Shown: piece after piece, positions 47,143 through 55,326 of the stretch
How positions within the stretch are numbered: the stretch's first letter is position 1
Layout of the letters: every line of letters begins with the position of its first letter
From: Thermodesulfatator autotrophicus
GTDB taxonomy: Bacteria; Desulfobacterota; Thermodesulfobacteria; Thermodesulfobacteriales; Thermodesulfatatoraceae
DNA length: 64,000 nucleotides
Reading direction: 5' to 3'
NCBI RefSeq assembly: GCF_001642325.1
Contig: NZ_LSFI01000001.1
Span: 1-64,000 of the forward strand
Notes under the pieces: model-generated
What the model was told of the DNA's origin: nothing
Seen by the model: the letters and a program-made list of their open reading frames with translations, nothing else
Databases searched by the model: none
Program-made: the position numbers and the translations under genes

Positions 47143-47957
47143 CCACGTTTGCCTATTATCCTGGGTGTTCACTTGAAGGCCTGGCGGCTGAAGCCGAAGA
47201 AGCTTTTCTTAAAATTGCAGCTTACTGGGAAATTGAGCTGGTAGAAATTCCTGATTGGAATTGCTGCGGTAGCTCTTCGGCCCATAGCCTTTGCGGTGAA
47301 TTAGCTCGTAATTTGACCTGGCGAGTGCTTGCCTCTTTACCAGACAATGTTTCTCAGGTGCTTACCTTATGCCCCAGCTGCTTTGACCGCCTGAGAGTAG
47401 GGCTTTTTGAAGCCAGAAAAAGTCCAGAAGATTTTTCTAATCTTTTTGACCAAAAGCCCAATCCTTCCTGGGATATAAGGCATTTCGTAAAAGTTTTAGC
47501 AGATTTTCCCTGGAAAAAAATAAAAGGAAAACCCCTTTCAGGCTTGCGTATAGCCCCTTATTATGGCTGCTTGCTTTACGGGCCAGCAAAGCTTCCGCCT
47601 CCCATGGAAGATGGCCTTATGGAAAAAATGCTCACAGCCTTAGGGGCAGAGGTTATTCCCTGGCGCTACGTTAAACAATGCTGTGGAACTTATCTTTCGG
47701 TAGCCAAACCAGATTTTGTTTCAGGGATTGTACGGCGTATGATGATGGAGGCTCAAAGAATTCAGGTAGATTGCCTGGTTACCCATTGCGTCATGTGTCA
47801 GATGAACCTTGAGATGCGAGCTCCAGCCCAAATAGACCTACCAGTTTTTCATTTAAGTGAACTGCTTGCCCTGGGTTTAGGGCAAGCCCGTATTAACTGG
47901 TTTAAAAAACACCTTCTAGACCCTTTGCCCCTTCTTCTCAAAAAAGGTCTTTTATAG
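47130..47957 (+). CDS. hdrB: CCG-domain protein, heterodisulfide reductase subunit B-like
   Basis: The protein is 275 aa. It has two cysteine-rich CCG domains: YYPGCSLEG then NCCGSSSAH then CPSC, and YYGCLLYG then CCGTYLS then CVMCQ. These bind the non-cubane [4Fe-4S] clusters that reduce heterodisulfides in HdrB. Both sets are complete. Natural substrate in a bacterium is unknown; a thiol-disulfide or electron bifurcation role is inference. It is adjacent to HdrC and the Memo-like gene, with lptD 60 bases further on. Confidence 0.88.
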   Translation: MSSVATFAYYPGCSLEGLAAEAEEAFLKIAAYWEIELVEIPDWNCCGSSSAHSLCGELARNLTWRVLASLPDNVSQVLTLCPSCFDRLRVGLFEARKSPEDFSNLFDQKPNPSWDIRHFVKVLADFPWKKIKGKPLSGLRIAPYYGCLLYGPAKLPPPMEDGLMEKMLTALGAEVIPWRYVKQCCGTYLSVAKPDFVSGIVRRMMMEAQRIQVDCLVTHCVMCQMNLEMRAPAQIDLPVFHLSELLALGLGQARINWFKKHLLDPLPLLLKKGLL

Positions 47958-48017
47958 AGTCTTTTTTTTCTTTGAAAACTGAGCTAAAAAACCAGAAAGC
48001 TTTTCAAATTTCTGGCT

Positions 48018-50177
48018 ATGAAAAAGTTCTTGGCTTGTCTTATTTTGCTTTTTTGGCCTATCTCAGGTTGGGCCGCCAACAAGTGGCATATCACGGCGGA
48101 CACCCTTATCTTTTTAAAAGAAAAAAAACAGCTCATAGCTCAGGGCAATGTAATTGTAAAAGACTCTAGAATCACAGTTTATTGTTCCCGCCTGATTTAT
48201 GAGCTTCCTTCAAAAATAGCCACCCTTTTTGGCCCTATAACCATTAAAACAGATAGCGATACCATAAAGAGTTCTTACGGCTGGTTAAACCTTGAAAGCT
48301 ATAAGGGAGAATTTAAAGATGTTCATCTTTACCTAGCCCCAGGCAGGGTAAAGGCTCTGGCCTTTGAAATGACAAAAGTCCAAATATTAGCTAAAAAAAT
48401 AAAGGTTTTGGGCCAGGAAAATTATCTTGCCCAAAAAACAATAATAACCACCTGTGATATTTGTGAGCATAAAAAGTGCTCCCCAGACTGGAGTTTTAGG
48501 GCCAGGAAACTCAAAGTATCGCCAACAGGGCGAGCTTCAGCCAGAGATATAACCTTCAATGTTAAGAAACTTCCCCTTTTTTACAGCCCTTATTTGAGCA
48601 TAGGGGTAAAAACTAAACGGCACAGCGGTTTTTTGCTTCCTCGTTTGGTGCAAGGTTCACGGGAAGGTTTCGGCCTTGAAATCCCTTATTTTTGGGCGAT
48701 AAACGACAGTTTGGACCTGACATTTTATTCTTTTTATACGGGAAAAAGAGGTTTTATGGCCGGCCTTGAAGGCAATTATGCTCTTACTTCTAAAAGTTTT
48801 GGTACTTTCAGGGCAAGGTACATTAAAGATCGCCTCAAAGACGATGACTATAACTCTGATGGAATTATTCGGGACAATGAAAACCGCTACTGGATAACCG
48901 GAAAGTTCGACCAGGAGATAGCTCGCGGCTGGCCTTTAAGGCTTGATATAGACATTTTATCTGACAAAGATTTCCTTTACGAATTTTTAGGTGGGCCACT
49001 TGGTTTTGACCAGAGCCATTCCTCTTATTTAAACCGTTTTGGCCGGGGGCTTGATGAAAAAAATAGCTTCTACCGCACCAATAGACTCTGGTTAACCCAC
49101 CCCTTCGGCCATTACTTTTTCCAGGCAAGCTCTACTTACTACGATAGTTCCCTTCCAGATAGGCAGGAAAAAATTCTTAACCCCTTACTGCGTGTGGATT
49201 TTTCACGTTTAACTGCCCCGTTTTTGGGGCCTTTAAATTTCTCTTTAAGAGAAAACTATGTTTACTGGTGGCGAGAAGAAGATTTTCGGGGGCACCGGCT
49301 TGATTTAACCCCGGAGATAAGCCTTAGTCCTTCGTTCTGGAAACCTTTAGACTTAAGAATAGCGTACCGCCTGATACATACGTCTTACCTGGTGGACTGG
49401 CAGGACGAACGCCAGGAAGAGTATCTGGAAAGAACCATCCAGGAACTTGAGGTCCAAACCGGATTAAATATTAGCCGCATTTACTCTTTTAACCGCTTTG
49501 GAGTGATAGGGTTTAAACATGTATTGAGGCCCCAGATAGCTTATCTTTATCGGCCACATACAAAACAGGATGACCTGCCCACTTTTACCGCTGAGGACCG
49601 GCTACCCAAAATGAATGTTTTAAATTACGGCTTACTACAGTTCGTAACTGCTAAAGAAAAAACTTCTGAGGGAAATATTCGCTATTCTGACTGGGTACGA
49701 ATCTGGATACACCAGAGCTTTGATTTTGAGGAAGCTACCAGGGAATTGGAAGGCCCTGATGATAAACGCCGCCCTTTTTCCAATCTTTTTGCTGAAGGAG
49801 AAATAAACTTACTAAAGCAAATTTATATACGGGCCAGTACTTCTTATAACTTTTACGGCCTGGGATGGGCTACAGCCAATCTTTCGGCCGACCTGCGCAA
49901 TCAAAAAGGTGAAAACATAGGTTTTGATTACCGCTGGGATAAAGTCAGGCAAATCAAACAAATAAATTTACGTTTACGCAAAAACGTTTATCGCGGTTTC
50001 TGGTTTGCGTATAGTGCCAATTATAGCTTAAAAGAAAAAGAGCTATCGTCTTCTTCTATGGCTTTTGAATACCGCAGCAAATGTTGGTGGGCTGTTGTTA
50101 GAGTATATTACAATCCAGATGAAACGCGTTACTCTTTTTATATAAACCTGGTGGGCATAGGTGGCTGGGGACGCTAA
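48018..50177 (+). CDS. lptD: LPS-assembly protein LptD
   Basis: This 719-aa outer-membrane barrel inserts LPS with LptE. A signal peptide MKKFLACLILLFWPISGWA leads to an N-terminal LptA-like (OstA) beta-jellyroll (NKWHITADTLIFLKEKKQL to about residue 150), then the long barrel domain with FYSPYLSIGVKTKRHSGFLLP and repeated aromatic strands. TTCDICEHKKCSPDW carries three Cys at 146, 149 and 154, in the region where relatives have a TTCxxxxPxW motif. The ATG follows the hdrB end by 60 bases. lptE is not seen. Confidence 0.9.
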   Translation: MKKFLACLILLFWPISGWAANKWHITADTLIFLKEKKQLIAQGNVIVKDSRITVYCSRLIYELPSKIATLFGPITIKTDSDTIKSSYGWLNLESYKGEFKDVHLYLAPGRVKALAFEMTKVQILAKKIKVLGQENYLAQKTIITTCDICEHKKCSPDWSFRARKLKVSPTGRASARDITFNVKKLPLFYSPYLSIGVKTKRHSGFLLPRLVQGSREGFGLEIPYFWAINDSLDLTFYSFYTGKRGFMAGLEGNYALTSKSFGTFRARYIKDRLKDDDYNSDGIIRDNENRYWITGKFDQEIARGWPLRLDIDILSDKDFLYEFLGGPLGFDQSHSSYLNRFGRGLDEKNSFYRTNRLWLTHPFGHYFFQASSTYYDSSLPDRQEKILNPLLRVDFSRLTAPFLGPLNFSLRENYVYWWREEDFRGHRLDLTPEISLSPSFWKPLDLRIAYRLIHTSYLVDWQDERQEEYLERTIQELEVQTGLNISRIYSFNRFGVIGFKHVLRPQIAYLYRPHTKQDDLPTFTAEDRLPKMNVLNYGLLQFVTAKEKTSEGNIRYSDWVRIWIHQSFDFEEATRELEGPDDKRRPFSNLFAEGEINLLKQIYIRASTSYNFYGLGWATANLSADLRNQKGENIGFDYRWDKVRQIKQINLRLRKNVYRGFWFAYSANYSLKEKELSSSSMAFEYRSKCWWAVVRVYYNPDETRYSFYINLVGIGGWGR

Positions 50178-50194
50178 AACAGGTATCCCATTTT

Positions 50195-50665
50195 CTAAAA
50201 GTCTTCCTGGCTAAGCTTTAATATTAAGGCTTCTTCGTCACATTCTGGAAATTTAGGACATTTTACACAATCGGCCCAAACCTTGTGGGGAAGTTCTGTC
50301 TTTTCAATATCTTTGAAACCCAGTTTGCGAAAAAAAGCAGGGGCATTAGTTAAAACAAAGACTTTAGGCACTCCCAATGTCCTGGCCTCGTCCAAACAGG
50401 CCTTAACCAGGTTAATACCCACGCCTTCACCTTGATACTCTTCGCTTACCACCAGTGAGCGAATCTCCGCCAGGTCTTCCCAGCAAATATGCAGGGCGCA
50501 GGCTCCAGCCACTAAATCTTTTCTTTCTGGAACAAAGACAAAAAATTCCCGTATGTTTTCGTAGATTTCCGCTAAAGGCCTGGGAATAACCTGGCCGGTC
50601 TTAGAGAAATGAGTTATCAGGCGATGTATATCCCTGGCGTCCTGTAAACGCGCTTTTCTAATCAT
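50195..50665 (-). CDS. GNAT acetyltransferase (short N-acetylglutamate synthase type)
   Basis: This 156-aa GNAT-fold protein has the acetyl-CoA loop VSEEYQGEGVGINLV (~75-90) and FFRKLGFKDIEKTELPHKVWADC, then a CVKCPKFPEC tail with three Cys that also marks short ArgA-like N-acetylglutamate synthases. It lacks the amino-acid kinase half of E. coli ArgA. It is the last gene of the run cooT-unknown-argS-SPOR-GNAT, linked to SPOR by a 4-base overlap. Substrate assignment to glutamate is by family similarity. Confidence 0.78.
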   Translation of the reverse strand: MIRKARLQDARDIHRLITHFSKTGQVIPRPLAEIYENIREFFVFVPERKDLVAGACALHICWEDLAEIRSLVVSEEYQGEGVGINLVKACLDEARTLGVPKVFVLTNAPAFFRKLGFKDIEKTELPHKVWADCVKCPKFPECDEEALILKLSQEDF

Positions 50666-51333
50666 GAGTTACTTATTTTTTGAATGTAATAACTTTTCAG
50701 CTTTTCTTTGGCTTTTATCTTTTCTCCAAAGACCTTTGCTTCCTGGAGAGAGGCAAAACGCCCTACATAAACCCTGTACCAGGTGCCTTTTTGGGGAAGT
50801 GTTACCTTTTTAATGGTGACGTTATAGCCCTTATCCCGCAAATAAGAAGCAAACTTTTCGGCATCAGCGCGACTACGTAACGAGGCCACCTGTACCGCAT
50901 AAAAAGTTTTTGGCTTTTGTTTTGGCGGTTTAACCGTTTCTTGCTTTTTAGGTGAAACCTTGGTTTTTGCTGAGCTTTCTTTAGTTGCTGGTTTAGGTAT
51001 AGCCGGGGTGGCTGTTATAGCTTTTTCAGGTTCTGTTTTTTCTGGCATTCGGGGAACTGGTTTAGGGCTTTCAGGAGAAGGTTCTTTAACCAGTGGCGGA
51101 GGTTTTACTTCTTCAAACACTGGTGGAGGTTCTATCTTTTTGTGAGAAAGGGCTTTCTCGCTCACGGGAGCCCCAAGTGAGTGCACCTTGGTAGAAACCA
51201 CCTTTTGGCCAAAATAAAAGCCCAGCACAAACATCCACACCAGCAGACAAATCAAAAGGCCAAAAGAAAATATTAAACCCGGCCAGCCTAACTGGAATTG
51301 AAACCTTTTTTTCTTAGCAGTTTTCTTAGCCAT
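50662..51333 (-). CDS. SPOR-domain membrane protein
   Basis: The protein is 223 aa. A short cytoplasmic Lys-rich N-terminus (MAKKTAKKKRFQF) and one membrane helix (LIFSFGLLICLLVWMFVLGFYFG, ~19-41) precede a Pro/Lys/Glu-rich periplasmic linker (~50-140). A C-terminal SPOR domain (FYAVQVASLRSRADAEKFAS to the end) should bind denuded septal peptidoglycan. A single-base overlap with argS (TAATG) implies coupling. A role at the division site is inferred from the domain. The gene order argS-SPOR is common in deltaproteobacterial genomes. Confidence 0.88.
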   Translation of the reverse strand: MAKKTAKKKRFQFQLGWPGLIFSFGLLICLLVWMFVLGFYFGQKVVSTKVHSLGAPVSEKALSHKKIEPPPVFEEVKPPPLVKEPSPESPKPVPRMPEKTEPEKAITATPAIPKPATKESSAKTKVSPKKQETVKPPKQKPKTFYAVQVASLRSRADAEKFASYLRDKGYNVTIKKVTLPQKGTWYRVYVGRFASLQEAKVFGEKIKAKEKLKSYYIQKISNS

Positions 51334-53000
51334 TACATCCTCTCTGGGGCACTGACACCTAAAAGATTTAATCCTGTTTTAAGGACTTGTTTTACCGCTT
51401 TGGCCAGTACCAGTCTAGCCCTGGTGTAAGCCAAATCTTCACTTAAAAAGCGGTATTTAGTGTAATAGTCATGGAGGGCTGTAGCTAAATCCAGGAGATA
51501 AAAGGTCAACAAGTGAGGTTCAAATTTAGTAGCGGCAGCTTCTATGGTGTCAGGGAAATAATCAAGCAATTTAAGAATAGCAAAGTCTTCAGGATATTTT
51601 AGGAGGCTTAGGTCAACTTCGTTGGCCTTGGGAGGGGTTATACCAGCCTCTTCAGCTTTGCGGAAAAGGCTTGCCAGCCGGGCATGGGCATATTGCACGT
51701 AATAAACCGGGTTTTCACGGCTTTGCTTTTTGGCAAGCTCTACATCAAAGTCAAGAGGGGAGTCTGCCCGGCGGGTAAGAAAGATAAAACGTGTGGCGTC
51801 TTTCCCTACTTCGTTTATCAATTCCCGCAGGGTAACAAACTCTCCCGCCCGGGTGGACATGCTTTTCAGTCTGCCACCTTCAAGCAGATTCACCATTTGA
51901 ATGAGAATGACCTTAAACTGTTCTTCTTTAAGGCCAAAAGCCTTGATAACAGCTTTCATGCGAGGGACGTAGCCGTGATGGTCTGCTCCCCAGAGGTCAA
52001 CAACTTCGTCAAAGCCTCGCACCAAAAACTTGTGATAATGGTAGGCAATATCCGCTGCAAAATAAGTAGGCTCGCCACTTGCTCTGATAACTACGCGGTC
52101 TTTTTCGTCACCGAATTCAGAGGCCTTAAACCAGATGGCCCCGTCTTTTTCGTAAAGAAGCCCCTTTTCCCTGAGAAAAGAAAGGGCCTTTTCAATATAG
52201 GTTTCCTCATGAAGGATTTTTTCAGAAAACCATACGTCGTAAGTTACACCAAAGTCTTCCAGGTCTTTTTTTATGCCATCAAGTATTTCTTTTACGGCAA
52301 ATTCTTTGGCAAGATTTATGGCTTCTTCTTCAGGAAGATTAAAAAAATCGGGCTTTGTTTCAAGAAGGGCCCGGGCTATGTCTTTTATATACTCGCCGCG
52401 GTAGTGGTCTTCAGGAAAATCTATATTTTCTCCCTTAAGCTCTTTGGCGCGCAAATAGACAGACCGGCCGAGTATCTGCATCTGCCGGCCTACGTCGTTT
52501 ATGTAATATTCTTTTTGCACGTTAAACCCGGCCATGGCCAGAATGCGGGCCAGAGTATCACCTACCGCTGCTCCGCGTCCATGTCCAATGTGTAAAGGCC
52601 CGGTAGGATTGGCAGAAACGAATTCCAACTGTATTTGACGCTGGGCGCCAAGTTCAAGAGCGCCATAGTTTTCACCAGCCTTTTCTATTTCCAGGGGGAC
52701 CCTTTGCCAGTACTTTTTGGCAATAAAAAAATTGATAAAACCCGGGCCAGCTATTTCTACTTTTTCAAAAAGGTCCTGACGAAAGGCAAGCCTTTCGGCA
52801 AACCAGGCCGCAAGTTCACGCGGATTTTTTTTGGCCTGGCCGGCCAAGCTCAAGGCTATATTGGTGGCATAATCACCGTGGGCCTCGTTTTTAGGGGGTT
52901 CTACCTGAAAGCGTTTTTTTACCTGTTCAGGTAAAATACCTTCTTTCTGGGCCTCTTCACAAAGTTTTTCAAGCTCTTGGTAGATTATTTTGGCTATCAT
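51333..53000 (-). CDS. argS: Arginyl-tRNA synthetase
   Basis: This 555-aa class I enzyme has the HIGH variant HIGH in GPLHIGHGRGAAVGD (about 120-134), LKSMSTRAGE in the place of KMSKS, an N-terminal Add-1 domain (~1-100) and the DALR anticodon-binding domain (TFYLLDLATALHDYYTKYRFL). The KMSKS loop is the degenerate form usual for ArgRS. The ATG overlaps the preceding gene's stop (ATGA). The 3' end overlaps the SPOR gene start. The cognate tRNA-Arg(TCG) is at 36468. Confidence 0.97.
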   Translation of the reverse strand: MIAKIIYQELEKLCEEAQKEGILPEQVKKRFQVEPPKNEAHGDYATNIALSLAGQAKKNPRELAAWFAERLAFRQDLFEKVEIAGPGFINFFIAKKYWQRVPLEIEKAGENYGALELGAQRQIQLEFVSANPTGPLHIGHGRGAAVGDTLARILAMAGFNVQKEYYINDVGRQMQILGRSVYLRAKELKGENIDFPEDHYRGEYIKDIARALLETKPDFFNLPEEEAINLAKEFAVKEILDGIKKDLEDFGVTYDVWFSEKILHEETYIEKALSFLREKGLLYEKDGAIWFKASEFGDEKDRVVIRASGEPTYFAADIAYHYHKFLVRGFDEVVDLWGADHHGYVPRMKAVIKAFGLKEEQFKVILIQMVNLLEGGRLKSMSTRAGEFVTLRELINEVGKDATRFIFLTRRADSPLDFDVELAKKQSRENPVYYVQYAHARLASLFRKAEEAGITPPKANEVDLSLLKYPEDFAILKLLDYFPDTIEAAATKFEPHLLTFYLLDLATALHDYYTKYRFLSEDLAYTRARLVLAKAVKQVLKTGLNLLGVSAPERM

Positions 53001-53335
53001 GGCTTAAGAGTAACATCTCTGGTAAAATCTGGGCAGCGAAAAGGGCTTCCTGTATCACGAGTGAAACGCTTCTGGCAGGTCTCCCGCCAGGCACATACCG
53101 CACATAAAGCCAGTTCTTCAGCCAGAGAGCCAGATTCTTTTATAACCCTGGCTTCGGCCAATTTTAAGCGAGCGCTCCCTGCTAATAAGGCCGCTTCTCG
53201 CAGTTTCGCAGCAAGTTTGGGCTGGCCTTCCTCTTCGGCCTTGTCCGCCCATATTTCCAGCTCTTTGGCCTGGCTGGCCAGAGATTCCTCCCACGAGGCG
53301 AGTTTTTCTTCAATTTGCTCTGAAAATTTACTCAT
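52997..53335 (-). CDS. Unknown helical protein with C-terminal Cys motif
   Basis: The protein is 112 aa. The first ~75 residues form amphipathic helices rich in Ala, Glu and Lys (WEESLASQAKELEIWADKAEEEG), probably a coiled coil. Then ALCAVCAWRETCQKRF, and a fourth Cys in PFRCPDF; the C-x2-C-x6-C-x13-C spacing suggests a zinc or Fe-S site. I do not recognise a family. It lies between cooT (8-base overlap) and argS (4-base overlap), so it is translated with both. Confidence 0.75.
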   Translation of the reverse strand: MSKFSEQIEEKLASWEESLASQAKELEIWADKAEEEGQPKLAAKLREAALLAGSARLKLAEARVIKESGSLAEELALCAVCAWRETCQKRFTRDTGSPFRCPDFTRDVTLKP

Positions 53336-53534
53336 GTTGGTGCTTTCCTTTAGGCTTTATAAAAACTTTATGCTTTAAAAAATCTATTGCTACAATTTCT
53401 CCTTCTACCTTTTTGGGTTCTTCAAAAAATGACTTAAGCACCAGACCGTCTGGCTTTATTTCTATTTCCACTATGTCTCTCATAATTTCTTTTTCCTGTC
53501 CATCTTTAAGCCAAAGGGCTATAGCCTGACACAT
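53328..53534 (-). CDS. cooT: CooT family nickel-binding protein
   Basis: This 68-aa protein begins MCQAIALWLKDGQEKEIM, with Cys2 which in characterised CooT dimers provides nickel binding. The rest (IKPDGLVLKSFFEEPKKVEGEIVAIDF) matches the small Sm-like beta fold. A His/Lys tail (KGKHQHE) is extra. CooT works in CO dehydrogenase maturation; no cooCJ or cooS is here, so another nickel enzyme may be the client. It heads the operon that includes argS. Confidence 0.85.
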   Translation of the reverse strand: MCQAIALWLKDGQEKEIMRDIVEIEIKPDGLVLKSFFEEPKKVEGEIVAIDFLKHKVFIKPKGKHQHE

Positions 53535-53654
53535 AAACCCTCCTTAAGCATCTTTAAAAAAACTCCCCCCAAGGTTAATTGTCAACCTTATTACTCAAGG
53601 CTTGTTTGTTAGGCTCTCATAATCTTTATAATAAACTTTTGTAAAATTTCTAAC

Positions 53655-53735
53655 TAATGTGTCACTGCGAGAAGCGCGCAAGCGCGACTAAGCAGTCTCG
53701 GAGATAACTCGCTTCGCTCGGGACAGGCGAAGTCT
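53655..53735. repeat. Dispersed palindromic repeat copy
   Basis: A copy at 53660-53703 runs GTCACTGCGAGAAG, inner CGCGCAAGCGCG, and GCAGTCTCGGAG. It is followed by CTCGCTTCGCTCGGGACAGG, as in other members. It abuts the stop of the radical SAM gene. No gene is seen in the 53535-53740 gap. Confidence 0.8.
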
Positions 53736-53740
53736 ATAAG

Positions 53741-54760
53741 TTAAAGGCCATAAGCCTTATAACAAGTCTTACAAAAAGAAGGAAGTTCAGGGAACTCAAG
53801 AAGTAAGCTCGCATAAAGGGCCCTTTCTCGCTTGAGATACTGCTCTCTAAAGGAATGGTAATCTCTATTAAACCAGACTTCTGAAAAGGAGTTTTTATTT
53901 AAATCACCGAAATAAACTTTGGGTAGATTTATTTCTTTATTTTTGAAAAATCTTGGCAAAAATTCATCTCGGGTGGGTAAGTGTAAATAAATGCAAGGGG
54001 TAATCTGGCCAGAAACAGTTATCAAACAAGATTCATGGGGCCTTTCAGCACAAATTATAACTTCTTCAGCTTTAATGGGTTTAGCTTCAAAAAGAATTCC
54101 TTTTTCCTGGGCTTTTTCTCTGGCCTTGGCTACGTGCTCAGCAAATATTTCTTTTTCTTCAGCAGGAGCTAAAAATAAGGCCTCTTTTGCTAAATCGGCA
54201 GAAGGAATATAATCAAGGTTATTGGCTATAACTTCGTCCACTCCGCATTCTCCGGCCAGCTCAATTAAAGCAGGTAGTTCTTCTATAGTGTTTCTCATCA
54301 TGATGGTGGAAAATATCAGTTTAGGCCGATTTCTTTGCCTGGCGATAAATTTTACCTTTTCAATTATGGGCTTAAGGGCGCATTTCCTGATAGCGCGGTG
54401 TTTTTCTTCATCGGGACTTGCAATGGAAATGGCTAGATAATCCAAATTTTCCAGGGATCCAAAAACTTTCTCCAAGAAATAGCCGTTGGTAGTTAGGCCT
54501 ACCCGGGTGTATTGGGCGACAATATCTATCATTTTTAGAATATCAGGATGAAGTAAAGGCTCTCCCCAGCCTTGTAGATGTACAAATTCAAAATTGGCAA
54601 AAGGAACCTTCTGGAAAAGTTTAAGTTCCATGTGTTTGGCTTGCCAGCGGGAATGAAAAAGGTGATGAGGGCACATCTTACAACGAAATTGACAGTGAGT
54701 GGTTATTTCTATTTGGGCAGAACGGAGCCTGGGAAGTTTTTTCTCAAAAATTTTTAGCAT
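53741..54760 (-). CDS. Radical SAM protein with SPASM-like C-terminus
   Basis: This 339-aa protein has the cluster motif CQFRCKMC (CxxxCxxC, about residues 21-28), WGEPLLHPDI with the GGE-like SAM loop, a beta-barrel core, and a C-terminal set of Cys (SCLITVSGQITPCIYLH, then FCKTCYKAYGL) typical of SPASM auxiliary clusters. The substrate is unknown; peptide-maturation and metallocofactor-assembly enzymes share this build. The start at 54760 is taken because the terminator of the upstream gene ends just before it. There is no good ribosome site. Confidence 0.8.
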   Translation of the reverse strand: MLKIFEKKLPRLRSAQIEITTHCQFRCKMCPHHLFHSRWQAKHMELKLFQKVPFANFEFVHLQGWGEPLLHPDILKMIDIVAQYTRVGLTTNGYFLEKVFGSLENLDYLAISIASPDEEKHRAIRKCALKPIIEKVKFIARQRNRPKLIFSTIMMRNTIEELPALIELAGECGVDEVIANNLDYIPSADLAKEALFLAPAEEKEIFAEHVAKAREKAQEKGILFEAKPIKAEEVIICAERPHESCLITVSGQITPCIYLHLPTRDEFLPRFFKNKEINLPKVYFGDLNKNSFSEVWFNRDYHSFREQYLKRERALYASLLLEFPELPSFCKTCYKAYGL

Positions 54761-54768
54761 TAAACTAG

Positions 54769-54803
54769 CAAAAAAAGGCCGGGGAACTCCAGTTCCCACG
54801 GCC
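54769..54803 (-). terminator. Terminator after the DUF5320 gene
   Basis: GGCCGTGGGAAC pairs with GTTCCCCGGCC (one bulge) around a TGGA loop, followed by seven T. It ends about ten bases before the radical SAM start codon, so most transcripts should stop here; read-through may supply the radical SAM mRNA. Confidence 0.85.
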
Positions 54804-54817
54804 TTAAGGGAGGGGGA

Positions 54818-55183
54818 TTATTCTTTACTTGCTTCTTCCTTAAGTTCTTTTTCTATTTCTTCTAGCTGTTCACGGTAAAAAGCGGCTTCTTCCTCAAGGA
54901 GCTTTTTCCTTTCTTCAGGAGAAAGGGACGCAAACCACCTACGCCAGCCAAACCCGCGGCCACGGCCCCAACCAAAACCGCCAAAGAAACGCCAACACCA
55001 GCCACGTCCCCAACCGCGGCCCCAGCCAAAGCCACGTCCACGACGCCAGCCGCGGCCCCAGCCGAAACCGCGCCCCCACGGCCCTCTAGCTAAAAGTTCC
55101 CTTCCTTCAGGTGTGCAAAGCCCGAGGCCTCTACCAGTCATAGGGCCTTCTCCCCATGGGCCTGTACGATCTAAACCCGGCAT
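54818..55183 (-). CDS. DUF5320 glycine/arginine/tryptophan-rich protein
   Basis: The protein is 121 aa. It opens MPGLDRTGPWGEGPMTGRGLG, the DUF5320 hallmark MPxxDxTGPxGxGPxTG. A long repetitive stretch of GWGRGW/GFGWGRG units (~35-80) follows and ends with an acidic coiled helix (PEERKKLLEEEAAFYREQLEEIEKELKEE). Function unknown; such proteins occur beside metal or redox genes in anaerobes. The start at 55183 sits six bases after AGGAGG. GC-rich repeats make the DNA locally unlike its neighbours. Confidence 0.85.
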   Translation of the reverse strand: MPGLDRTGPWGEGPMTGRGLGLCTPEGRELLARGPWGRGFGWGRGWRRGRGFGWGRGWGRGWCWRFFGGFGWGRGRGFGWRRWFASLSPEERKKLLEEEAAFYREQLEEIEKELKEEASKE

Positions 55184-55326
55184 AGCCAACCTCCTTAGCT
55201 TGAATTCATTTTTAAAATAATATTTTTGAGACTAAGTGTCAATTGCACTAAGGAGTGTCTTCCATGCAGACTCCTGGTCAAAACGGAAATGTTGTGTTAA
55301 AAACTTCCTGGCTAATGGAGGGAACT

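Noticed and set aside
47972-48169. Small frame overlapping the lptD start
   Set aside because: Different frame from lptD, no ribosome site, and it overlaps a clear signal peptide.
51684-52595. 303-codon open frame on the plus strand opposite argS
   Set aside because: It is antisense to the well-supported argS gene, with low-complexity Phe/Lys composition and no ribosome site.
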